This document shows, piece by piece, positions 45,161-52,283 of a DNA stretch of 64,000 nt. Both the position numbers and the translations under genes were made by a program. Under the pieces are notes generated by a model that searched no databases, was not told the DNA's origin, and saw only the letters and a list, made by a program, of their open reading frames with translations. The stretch is from Verrucomicrobiaceae bacterium. GTDB taxonomy: Bacteria; Verrucomicrobiota; Verrucomicrobiia; Verrucomicrobiales; Verrucomicrobiaceae. Where the stretch lies: NCBI GenBank assembly GCA_027489965.1, contig JAIXZA010000008.1:55788-119787 (forward strand), given 5' to 3'. The number at the start of each line of letters is the position of its first letter. Within the stretch, counting starts at the first letter, position 1.

Positions 45161-47868
45161 GTGCTGCGCTGCCGATGGAGCTGGGGTTTGACGACATTCG
45201 GCATGCCTTGCCTCTGTGGAACGCGGTCATCACCCAGGAAGTCGGCAATGCGGTTGGCACCGATCTCTGGGGCACGAACGAGGGCAGGGTAATCGACTTC
45301 GAGCAAACTGACGCGCGGGTGTTGGCGCAGCAGGGTCAGGATTTCCAGCGCGTGCTTTTGCTGCGCGGTTTCAAGGTGCTCGCGTTCGGTCTTTGGGTTC
45401 GTGCCCTTGTGTTCCAGCATTTTCCACTGGCTGGCCACCACTTCCTGCATGGGCCGGGTCATGAAGAGGATCTTGTACTTGTGCTTCGGCGGCAGGCTGG
45501 GCAGTAAAGCACTGATGACCTTGGTGGCTTTGCCTCGGGCTTGTTCAATGAGCAGTGGGCGTTTGGGCAGGTTCTTGATCTCTTCCCATTCCCAGTAGCC
45601 TTCGGGATTGTCGATGTCAGCTTCGCGTTTGCCATCGTGCATCAGTTCCATGCCACCGGCGCGGAGCATTTGCATCATGAGGCTGGTGCCGCTGCGGGGC
45701 AGGCCACTGACGAGCACGAACTCCTGATCCGCTGGCATGTCGCTCTTCATGGCGGCGGCTTGCTCGCGCTTTTCCTCGAGCCGGCGGTGGCCTTCGGCGG
45801 CAAGGGCGGGAACGCGGGCAGCGCTCTCTCGGCGAACGCGTTCGGTGCGCTCACGTTCAGCTTGGCGCTGTTCGCTGCGCCGCAGTTTCAATTTCAAAAG
45901 AGCCCCGTCGCTGGCTTCGCTGTTGCCCATTTGGCGCAAGGCATGCGCGAGGTAGCGCCAGGCGGGATAAAAGTGGGGGGCAAGTTGTGTGGCGAGGTTC
46001 AGAGCCTGCGCGGCGGCGGCCCATTGCTTGAGCGTGACCAAGGCGACTCCGAGGAGGAAATGGCCGCGTGGATTGCCGTATTGGAACCCCGTGGCAGCCA
46101 GCGCGTAATCGACGGCCTCTTCCGGCTGATCGAGATGCAGTGCCGAACGAGCCAGGCCAATGTTCGCCAGCGCATTCTGTGGATCGACCTCCAGCGTGGT
46201 GCGGCAGGACTGCTGGCAGTCTTCCCAGCGGTGTAGTTTCAGCAGCGCCTCGATGCGCAGGCTGAGGAATTGCAAATCACGCGGACGCTGCTCCGCGAGG
46301 ATGGCCAGGTGTTCCAGGGCTTTCGCTGGTTGCTTGCGCTCGATAGCAATGTTCGCCTGGATCATGTGCGCGCCGGTTTTTTCGCCAAAGCCTTGTAAAA
46401 TCGTGGTGACGATCTGCTCTGCTTCATTGAGCAAACCGAGGCGCAGGTAGCAACGGGCCAGCACTTGGGCGTAATCCAGACGCTCGGGGTAGCGATGAAA
46501 AATATCCTCCAGCATCGGCAGCGCCTGCTCGTGCCGGCCAGTGTCCATGCAGGCGCGAGCCATGTTCCATGAGTTTTCGCGGTTGGTCTCCTCAGCGGCC
46601 TCGCCGGGATCGTCGGAAATCTCGTTGATGTACCCTAGATCGACGAACTGCTGCAGCAGCGCTTTGTTGTCGTCGTCGGTGAGTGAAGTGGTTTGGGCAG
46701 GACGCGGTTTGCTCTTACTTTCCCAGGTCGGGATCGTCTTTATGTCCGGAGCGATTTCAAAAGCCTCACGCAGCACGCGGCCTTCCATGTCCTGACCGAC
46801 GGGCAGATCAAAGTAGGTCAGGATGGTCGGCGTCACGTCCAGCAGACGCGCGCCGTAGATCAGTGCGTCCTCTTTAAAGCCTGGGCCCGCTGCAGCAAAG
46901 ATGCCCTGGGGGCGATGCCAAATGGTGATGCCTGCCGGCACCCGTGGCGTGAAAGTGGGGCGCAGGTGATCGCTGTGGAAGCCGTGATCGCTCACCAGCA
47001 GGATGGCAGTGTCCGGACCCGCGAGCTGCATCAGGCGTGCCAGCAGCAGATCGTGGAAGCGGTAAGCGCTGTTCACCACGTCTTTGTAGAGGGCAAAGTC
47101 AGCCTCCGGCGCACCGGGCATCTGCGGGGGATGAAAGGGCATGAACTCGTGGCAGATCTCGTCGATGGCCCGGTAATAGATTGCTGTGAAATCCCAGTCA
47201 GGGCGGTTCTCCAGCAGCCAGCAGGCGGCGGAGTGTACGCTGCTAGCTTCTGCCAATCGCTGCGCAAGATGCCAGAGTCGTTGATCCTTGGACTGGTCAA
47301 TGCTGGCTGCTTCCGGCACGAACAAACGCAGCACTTCATCGGGATCGATGTCCCAGGGGCTCACGCGGCGTTCGTTGAGATGCTCGGCCAGGTCTTCCGG
47401 CCAATAGGTGCCCGGCGCAGGCTTCGGCCAGTCTTCCGGCGCGTCTTCTTCGCGATGTTTAAAACTGTTGAACAAGTTTGAGACCAGGCAGCCCTGCGCA
47501 GGTTGTTCCCCCTGCGTCGCAAACCAGCTGACGACGTGCGATTTCAGCCCACGTTCTCCCAGCATCTCCCAAACCGTCTTGCAGCGCCGGGTGGCGGCGG
47601 AAACCGGCACCACCTGCCCGGCGGTATTCACCTCGGTGAAGCCTGGCACGCCGTGATGGTAGGCATGTTTGCCCGTGGCGATGCTGGTCCACAGCATGGG
47701 TGAAAGTTGCGGGTCCAGCGTGGTTAGATTGCCAGAGGTGCCTTGTTCGAGCAGACGTTGCAGTGCGGGCATCTGCCCGGCATCGACAAGGGGCTGGATG
47801 ATCTTCCAGTCGGCGCTGTCCCAACCGACGAGAAGGAGTTTGGGTTTGGAGTGAGGAGCCGAAGACAT
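45157..47868 (-). CDS. Three-domain fusion: type I phosphodiesterase - TPR - sulfotransferase
   Basis: The ATG at 47868 (MSSAPHSKPKLLLVGWDSADW) gives 903 residues. Domain 1 (about 10-395) is an alkaline-phosphatase-superfamily phosphodiesterase with the usual metal and nucleophile sites: D17, LSPMLWTS (S56 as likely nucleophile), IDEICHEF, SDHGFHSD and WHRPQGIF. Domain 2 (about 420-660) is a TPR array (ALPMLEDIFHRYPERLDYAQ, ALANIGLARSALHLDQPEEA). Domain 3 (from about 715) is a sulfotransferase with the PAPS 5'-phosphosulfate loop GLPRSGTSLMMQML and 3'-phosphate site TRPMQEVVASQWKML. No signal peptide is seen, so it is cytosolic. The overlapping cysC supplies PAPS. The substrate is unknown; TPRs suggest a protein or a glycan-bearing partner. 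The region has many long open frames on the other strand, a sign of higher G+C than its neighbours. Confidence 0.87.
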   Translation of the reverse strand: MSSAPHSKPKLLLVGWDSADWKIIQPLVDAGQMPALQRLLEQGTSGNLTTLDPQLSPMLWTSIATGKHAYHHGVPGFTEVNTAGQVVPVSAATRRCKTVWEMLGERGLKSHVVSWFATQGEQPAQGCLVSNLFNSFKHREEDAPEDWPKPAPGTYWPEDLAEHLNERRVSPWDIDPDEVLRLFVPEAASIDQSKDQRLWHLAQRLAEASSVHSAACWLLENRPDWDFTAIYYRAIDEICHEFMPFHPPQMPGAPEADFALYKDVVNSAYRFHDLLLARLMQLAGPDTAILLVSDHGFHSDHLRPTFTPRVPAGITIWHRPQGIFAAAGPGFKEDALIYGARLLDVTPTILTYFDLPVGQDMEGRVLREAFEIAPDIKTIPTWESKSKPRPAQTTSLTDDDNKALLQQFVDLGYINEISDDPGEAAEETNRENSWNMARACMDTGRHEQALPMLEDIFHRYPERLDYAQVLARCYLRLGLLNEAEQIVTTILQGFGEKTGAHMIQANIAIERKQPAKALEHLAILAEQRPRDLQFLSLRIEALLKLHRWEDCQQSCRTTLEVDPQNALANIGLARSALHLDQPEEAVDYALAATGFQYGNPRGHFLLGVALVTLKQWAAAAQALNLATQLAPHFYPAWRYLAHALRQMGNSEASDGALLKLKLRRSEQRQAERERTERVRRESAARVPALAAEGHRRLEEKREQAAAMKSDMPADQEFVLVSGLPRSGTSLMMQMLRAGGMELMHDGKREADIDNPEGYWEWEEIKNLPKRPLLIEQARGKATKVISALLPSLPPKHKYKILFMTRPMQEVVASQWKMLEHKGTNPKTEREHLETAQQKHALEILTLLRQHPRVSLLEVDYPALVRAPEIGANRIADFLGDDRVPQRQGMPNVVKPQLHRQRST

Positions 47869-47891
47869 GGAAGAAGGGTTGAGCTCATACA

Positions 47892-47920
47892 TCAAAAGTG
47901 CGGGCATGTCTGCCCGCACT
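47892..47920 (-). terminator. Rho-independent terminator between PEP-CTERM gene 1 and the sulfotransferase gene
   Basis: agtgcgggca (47897-47906) pairs with tgcccgcact (47911-47920) around a four-base loop. On the minus strand the stem is followed by tttgat, placing it after the PEP-CTERM gene (stop at 47959) and before the fusion gene. The extended upstream reading of the fusion gene would pass through it, supporting the start at 47868. Confidence 0.75.
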
Positions 47921-47958
47921 GGAGTGATTTTTGAGCGATGTGGCCGTGAGGAAGGTTT

Positions 47959-48582
47959 TTAGGCGGCCTGCTTGCGGCGGCGGCGCAGGGCGGCAGCGCC
48001 CAGACCGGCCAAGGCCAGCAGCGCCCGGCTTGGCTCAGGCACGGCACCGATGTCACCAACGGTGATGGTGTTGCCTGCCACGGACTCAACGTAAGCAGAA
48101 TTAAAGGTCAGGGCTTTCGCTGTCGCATTCCAGCTTACATTGGCCCAGCCAAAGTTGTTGGTCGAGGTCCTGAAGCCGATGTTTTTGTTCGTTTGGCTGG
48201 CAAGAGTGAAGCTAATATAAGAGCTGTAAAAAAGGGCAGGTCCACGAGTGCCACCAGCGCCAGAGCCGAGGATTGTACCGTTGGCAAAAAATTTGGCGGT
48301 TCCATATGTTGGGCCACCTCCTAAATCTGCATTATGGTAAGTACCTTGAAGGACTATGTTTGATGGGTTTCCCATCCCCATCAAATTACCCAAACCTGGA
48401 GTTAACAGGACGTTGTTATAACCAAAGGATTGGTTCAACCCTGAAACAGGGAAGGTGACGGCGGTGACGGCGGCCTCGGTCTGCGGAGCGCTGACGAGGA
48501 AGGTGCTGCCGACCGCGCCCGTCAGGTAAACTGCCAAGGGCATGGGATGGCGAGAAAAAGAAAGTGGGGATTCGGTTTTCAT
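47959..48582 (-). CDS. PEP-CTERM-tailed secreted protein 1
   Basis: The ATG at 48582 gives 207 residues. A long signal peptide (cleavage near TEAAVTA) precedes a beta-rich mature part of about 140 residues (NIGFRTSTNNFGWANVSWNA, LTFNSAYVES). The tail is the sorting signal: GAVPEPSRALLALAGLG, then AALRRRRKQAA, that is VPEP, a hydrophobic helix and an Arg cluster. PEP-CTERM tails are thought to be cut by exosortase (EpsH/XrtA family) while the protein joins an exopolysaccharide matrix. No exosortase is in the window, but a Wzc/Wza cluster is 35 kb away. It is a paralogue of the next minus-strand gene. Confidence 0.88.
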   Translation of the reverse strand: MKTESPLSFSRHPMPLAVYLTGAVGSTFLVSAPQTEAAVTAVTFPVSGLNQSFGYNNVLLTPGLGNLMGMGNPSNIVLQGTYHNADLGGGPTYGTAKFFANGTILGSGAGGTRGPALFYSSYISFTLASQTNKNIGFRTSTNNFGWANVSWNATAKALTFNSAYVESVAGNTITVGDIGAVPEPSRALLALAGLGAAALRRRRKQAA

Positions 48583-48819
48583 GGGATTCGCTGGATCAGT
48601 TTTTTTGAGAGGTGCAGCCGCAGAGTGCTGCTTGGCAGAAGAACCAGGTTGGTTCGCTTTCAAGGGACAAAAGGCAACGCATTGACAATCATCTAATAAT
48701 CACTCCCAGGACCAAGCGCAAATTACAATATGCACTTAATTGGGTTAACTCTGATCCGCTTAGGATCATCATGCAGGGAAAGAAGGCGCACCTTCAGCCG
48801 CTCAGCATCGATGCGGCCC

Positions 48820-48945
48820 TGATGTTTGGATTCCATACCGCCGGAGGCCCCGCAAATGGCCGAGGCGCAGGCAAAGCTGGCGCTGCACGTCGATAGCCGC
48901 GCCAATCAGGGCTCCGGCGTGTTGAATGTCTGCACTGACATTCAT
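48820..48945 (-). pseudogene. Possible remnant of a GxxExxY-type small protein gene
   Basis: On the minus strand from an ATG at 48945 the frame reads MNVSADIQHAGALIGAAIDV followed by QRQLCLRLGHLRGL and a stop after about 48 codons. The part ALIGAAIDVQRQL resembles the start of GxxExxY proteins (IGAAIEVHRQLGPGLLES), which are common in Verrucomicrobiota, but the following GPGLLE..Y part is not readable in any one frame, suggesting decay. The match is short and could be chance. Confidence 0.25.
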
Positions 48946-49046
48946 GACGGTAGGAATTTTAAACCACCGAGGCACCCTGGACACCGAGTTTTCAGAGCAG
49001 GCGCTTTTTTCCGACCTCGATGGTTTAGCTGCTGGGGCCGCTCGCA

Positions 49047-49079
49047 CAAAAAAGGTGCGGGCGTGACGGCCCGCACCTT
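49047..49079 (-). terminator. Rho-independent terminator after PEP-CTERM gene 2
   Basis: aaggtgcgggc (49052-49062) pairs exactly with gcccgcacctt (49069-49079). On the minus strand the 11-bp stem runs into six T (A at 49048-49053 on the plus strand). It sits 34 bases past the stop of the gene at 49114-49794. Confidence 0.9.
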
Positions 49080-49113
49080 GGAAGATTCAAGTTTGAATGA
49101 GCCGTCAGCCAAC

Positions 49114-49794
49114 TTAGGCCGCCTGCTTGCGGCGGCGGCGCAGAGCGACGGCTCCGAAACCTGCCAGCGCCAGCAGCGCCCGGCTTGGCTCAGGCACGGC
49201 ACCGATGTCACCAACGGTGATGGTGATGGATGTGTTTGCAACGGACTCGACGTAGGCGGAGTTGATTGTCAACGCCTTGGCCGATGCATCCCAATTCACA
49301 TTTGCCCAGCCAAAGTTACCGGTGCTCGTCACGAAACCAATGTTCTTGTTAAGTTGATTGGAACTAAGACTAATTTCGGGGATGCCGTGTTCTAGCCAGG
49401 TATTCCCCGAGATTTTTGAAGCAAAGGTACCGGCACCGAGGACAGTTCCGTTGTTGAAGAAGTAAGGCAAGCCGATGGGCGGATTGGCTGGTGAGAAAAT
49501 TCCGTCATTATAGAACGAGCCGCCGCCGTAATGGAGACGCCCTCCTAGCAAGATGGCGTCCGGGTATACGCCGACACGAAGCACCCCGAACCCGCCCACT
49601 GAAAAATCTCCGCTGGCATCGGAATGATCAAGAACTGAGCCGAAGCCGAAGGTGATGGCCGTCACAGCCGCTTCTGCCTGCGATGCTGCAAGAAGAGTGG
49701 CGCTGCCTACCGCACCAGCGAGGTAACTGGTGATTTGAGATGTTCCGAAGGACCCTTTGCGGGTCTGGCATGGGGAGGATGCTTTCAGGATCAT
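49114..49794 (-). CDS. PEP-CTERM-tailed secreted protein 2
   Basis: The ATG at 49794 (MILKASSPCQTRKGSFGTSQ) gives 226 residues with a long signal region ending ASQAEAAVTA. The mature part is Gly/Asn-rich and beta-prone. Its C-terminal half (NKNIGFVTSTGNFGWANVNW, ALTINSAYVESVA) and tail (VPEPSRALLALAGFGAVA, then LRRRRKQAA) match PEP-CTERM protein 1 closely, also at DNA level over the last roughly 100 bases. The N-terminal mature half differs. This points to a tandem duplication with divergence of the exposed part. It has its own terminator. The upstream 330 bases hold no gene. Confidence 0.87.
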   Translation of the reverse strand: MILKASSPCQTRKGSFGTSQITSYLAGAVGSATLLAASQAEAAVTAITFGFGSVLDHSDASGDFSVGGFGVLRVGVYPDAILLGGRLHYGGGSFYNDGIFSPANPPIGLPYFFNNGTVLGAGTFASKISGNTWLEHGIPEISLSSNQLNKNIGFVTSTGNFGWANVNWDASAKALTINSAYVESVANTSITITVGDIGAVPEPSRALLALAGFGAVALRRRRKQAA

Positions 49795-50128
49795 TTTGAA
49801 AAAGAGGATGAGTTGTTCAGTGCTCAGGAATAAATTGAGTTGAATGGTTTTAAGCAAGAACCGCTCCGCAGTCGAATAAAAAATAAGAAATTTTCTAAAG
49901 AATACGCCTCTATTTTATTTTTTAAATGTGGTTAATATTTCGTAACTTTGTGGGGTATTTAAATTCTGACAGGTGCCGCACCGCGCTCATCGGGCCTGCA
50001 TCGGCCAGCGGTACCTGTCGATTTTTTTGCCGATACAGGATTGCAAAGGCTCGGGGTGGAGAGGAATGTAGGGCTAGGCTTAGATGTGTCCCAGTCAAGA
50101 CGCGCAAGAATAGAACCAGCTTATCGAG
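49795..50128. other. AT-rich spacer with an orphan plus-strand terminator-like hairpin
   Basis: No gene is evident in these 334 bases. The part next to 49795 is the promoter area for PEP-CTERM gene 2 and is very A/T-rich up to about 49960. It then changes sharply to a GC-rich hairpin at 49968-50028. Confidence 0.5.
49968..50028 (+). terminator. Orphan hairpin with T-run upstream of the gene at 50129
   Basis: gacaggtgccgc (49968-49979) pairs with gcggtacctgtc (50008-50019), 12 pairs including one G-T, with an inner ggcc-containing loop. The sequence then reads gattttttt (50020-50028). No plus-strand gene lies upstream, so this may end a small RNA or a leader transcript, or act as an attenuator for the gene 100 bases downstream. 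Confidence 0.55.
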
Positions 50129-51280
50129 ATGACCCAGACACCAGAAACACCTGAAATGCCCGAGGCACGCCCTTCCGGACGCAGGAGAAAATGGCGTCGT
50201 AACAAGTTCCAGCTCATGGTGCTCACCTATGTGACGCCTTTCATCGTCGCAGTCGTTGTTGGGGGTTTAGGCTACTTTTTACTCCGGAGTCCCCAGGAAA
50301 AGGTGGGGCCGCTATCCAGCGGTGAGGTGAGTTCTAAAGTGCCAAACCCAGAACTTGCCGCCGCTACGTCAGCCTCTGTGTCAAGCTTTCTGTTAGGCGC
50401 AACGGCTAAGCCTAAAGCAACTACCAAGGAGCCCGCCGTTGAGGCAGCGATGACTCTCACGCCCCTTGAAGTGGCCAAGATGGAGATGGCAGCACTCAGT
50501 AAAGCCAGTGGGCCATTGTATGACGTTCGTAGCATAAACACAGCCATTCAATTCGAGACGCTGCCGCTGGAAACGGCTATCGTTTCGGAAGCTGGGTCCA
50601 TCCTGACGGAGTATCTGCAAACGAAAGATTACCGTGAGCGACTGGCATTTGTTTATGACCCAGAAAAAAGCGAACCGTTGATGAAGCAGTATTATGAAAA
50701 GCTCGCGGAGAGAGATCCTGAATGTGGCCAAATACTGGGCGCTGGCTATATCACTACAGGCAGCTCGAAGGTGCTCTACCTGATTCTCGAATGTGCGACA
50801 CGCCCTGACTCTGGGATGCGGGCCAATTTTCACTTCTCGAAAACAGGCAAGCCCATGCTGGACTGGGAATCCTGGGCAGCGTGGTGTGAAATGAGTTGGG
50901 CGGATCTGAAAAAAGAACGCCCCCAACGCTCGGTGGTCATGCGTGCTGTCGCCAGTGAGAGCAGCTACTACAACTACGAGTTCAGCGAAGGCTGGCGATG
51001 GTTGGCCGTGAAACTGCGCAGTGCTGATGGTCTGCAGAACGTCACGGGTTATGTGAGCCGTGACAGCGTTGCGGGAATCGCCATGGCCAGCCTGATCGGC
51101 GTGGCTTTGTCGCACAATCTGTCGCCTGAAACCCCATTGCCGCAGTTGCGTGGTATAGGAGCTAAATCTCTGGTTACGGTGCGTCTGGCCTACCCACCGA
51201 ACGCCCAGTCTGATCACTGCGTGAAAATCTCTGAATTGTTGGCTGATCGCTGGTTGTTGTTTCCAGGAGAAGAAAAGTAG
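50129..51280 (+). CDS. Membrane-anchored protein of unknown function
   Basis: The 383-residue protein has a basic N-terminus (RPSGRRRKWRRNKFQ) and one membrane helix (LTYVTPFIVAVVVGGLGYFL), then a low-complexity linker (about 55-105) and a globular part (about 115-380) with the repeated pattern of an SH3-like or NTF2-like beta fold (FVYDPEKSEPLMKQYYEKL). The segment LAFVYDPEKSEPLMKQYYE resembles a domain common in verrucomicrobial and planctomycete hypothetical proteins, but I cannot name it. Orientation suggests the globular part is periplasmic. It converges with apbE 13 bases on. Confidence 0.62.
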   Translation: MTQTPETPEMPEARPSGRRRKWRRNKFQLMVLTYVTPFIVAVVVGGLGYFLLRSPQEKVGPLSSGEVSSKVPNPELAAATSASVSSFLLGATAKPKATTKEPAVEAAMTLTPLEVAKMEMAALSKASGPLYDVRSINTAIQFETLPLETAIVSEAGSILTEYLQTKDYRERLAFVYDPEKSEPLMKQYYEKLAERDPECGQILGAGYITTGSSKVLYLILECATRPDSGMRANFHFSKTGKPMLDWESWAAWCEMSWADLKKERPQRSVVMRAVASESSYYNYEFSEGWRWLAVKLRSADGLQNVTGYVSRDSVAGIAMASLIGVALSHNLSPETPLPQLRGIGAKSLVTVRLAYPPNAQSDHCVKISELLADRWLLFPGEEK

Positions 51281-51293
51281 GGGAGGCTGAGCA

Positions 51294-52241
51294 TCAGTCA
51301 GCTGTTATCCAGATCACGCGTAGACCGAGTTTATCAGCGATTTCTCGTCCTCTCTCTGGCCCTAAAATTATGAGGGCTGTGGCATAGCCGTCGGCAAGGG
51401 CACTGCTGGGGTGGATGACCGATACGGACGTCAGTGAATGCGTGATGGGACGTCCACTGCTTGGATCGATGAGGTGGCTGTAGGATTGGCCGTCTTTCGC
51501 GAAGCGGTGGCGGTAGTTCCCACTGGTGGCGATGCAGAGATTACTCAGCGGGATCGTTTGCAGGGTATCGCCCGGCGTAGCTTCGGGCGATTGGATGCCG
51601 ACACGCCAAGATGTGTCTCCGGGCGCATGGCCGATGGCGGCGACTTCTCCACCGACTTCAAGGAGGAAGTTGGATAGACCTTGTTGTTTGAGTAGCGCGG
51701 TCAGTTCGTCCGTGACGAAGCCTTCAGTGACGCTGGCGACGTTGATGCGCAGATCGGGGATGTGTTTCTTTAAGGCGGGTGGATCGAGTCGCGTTTGCAG
51801 ATGCTGCCAGCCACAGCGGGTTTTGGCTTCGTCGATTTGTATCTCGCTCGGAATCGCTTTGGCTGGGCCAGCAGCGCCAAAGCCCCAGAGATCAATGAGC
51901 GGAGCAAGGGTGATGTCGATCGAGTCGTCAGTTTTTGAAGCGATTTCACGGGCGATCTCGACGATTTGGATCAGCTCACGCGGAACGGGCTGCCAGTCAG
52001 TGCTGCGGGAGTCGTTGAAATGGAAGACGGCGCTGTCTTGCTTCCAATGAGAAAGTACGGCTTCTCGCTGATCGAGATGGCTCTGAATGAGCTGGCGCGT
52101 GCTGTCCGTGGCCTGCACCGAGCATAGGCTCCAAGTGGTGCCCATGGTTCTTCCACTGATTTTGATTTCCTTTGGGCGATGACAAGCCGTGAGCATCACG
52201 AGCGACGTGATGATCGGCAGACAATAACAGGAGATAGGCAT
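51294..52241 (-). CDS. apbE: FAD:protein FMN transferase (ApbE), lipoprotein
   Basis: The 315-residue precursor has a lipoprotein signal (LPIITSLVMLTACHRP, lipobox LTAC). ApbE motifs follow: GRTMGTTWSL, DITLAPLIDLWGFG, RINVASVTEGFVTDEL (usually DLGGIAKG), NFLLEVGGEVAAIG, IATSGNYRHRF, SHLIDPSSGRPI and SALADGYATALIILG. ApbE attaches FMN to Thr in flavoproteins such as NqrB/NqrC and RnfG. The usual Gly-Gly of the 'DLGGIAKGYA' motif reads NVASVTEGFV here, a divergence worth noting, yet the Asp/Ser metal-site regions are kept. Client genes are not in the window. Confidence 0.9.
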   Translation of the reverse strand: MPISCYCLPIITSLVMLTACHRPKEIKISGRTMGTTWSLCSVQATDSTRQLIQSHLDQREAVLSHWKQDSAVFHFNDSRSTDWQPVPRELIQIVEIAREIASKTDDSIDITLAPLIDLWGFGAAGPAKAIPSEIQIDEAKTRCGWQHLQTRLDPPALKKHIPDLRINVASVTEGFVTDELTALLKQQGLSNFLLEVGGEVAAIGHAPGDTSWRVGIQSPEATPGDTLQTIPLSNLCIATSGNYRHRFAKDGQSYSHLIDPSSGRPITHSLTSVSVIHPSSALADGYATALIILGPERGREIADKLGLRVIWITAD

Positions 52242-52283
52242 GGAAATGGGTTTAACCTATGATCCATGCCCCGGCCGGTGCGG

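Larger units (their letters stand above)
48583..49113. other. Spacer between the two PEP-CTERM genes
   Basis: These 531 bases contain no intact gene. The part next to 49113 holds the terminator of PEP-CTERM gene 2, and a possible gene remnant lies on the minus strand near 48820-48945. Several short open frames occur on both strands, none with family features along its whole length. Confidence 0.5.

Noticed and set aside
45541..47481. Long plus-strand frames (up to about 260 codons) opposite the fusion gene
   Set aside because: They are shadows produced by the codon bias of the minus-strand gene and show no domain features.
48826..49395. A 189-codon plus-strand frame crossing into PEP-CTERM gene 2
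   Set aside because: Its second half is antisense to a clear PEP-CTERM gene and passes through that gene's terminator; no family features.
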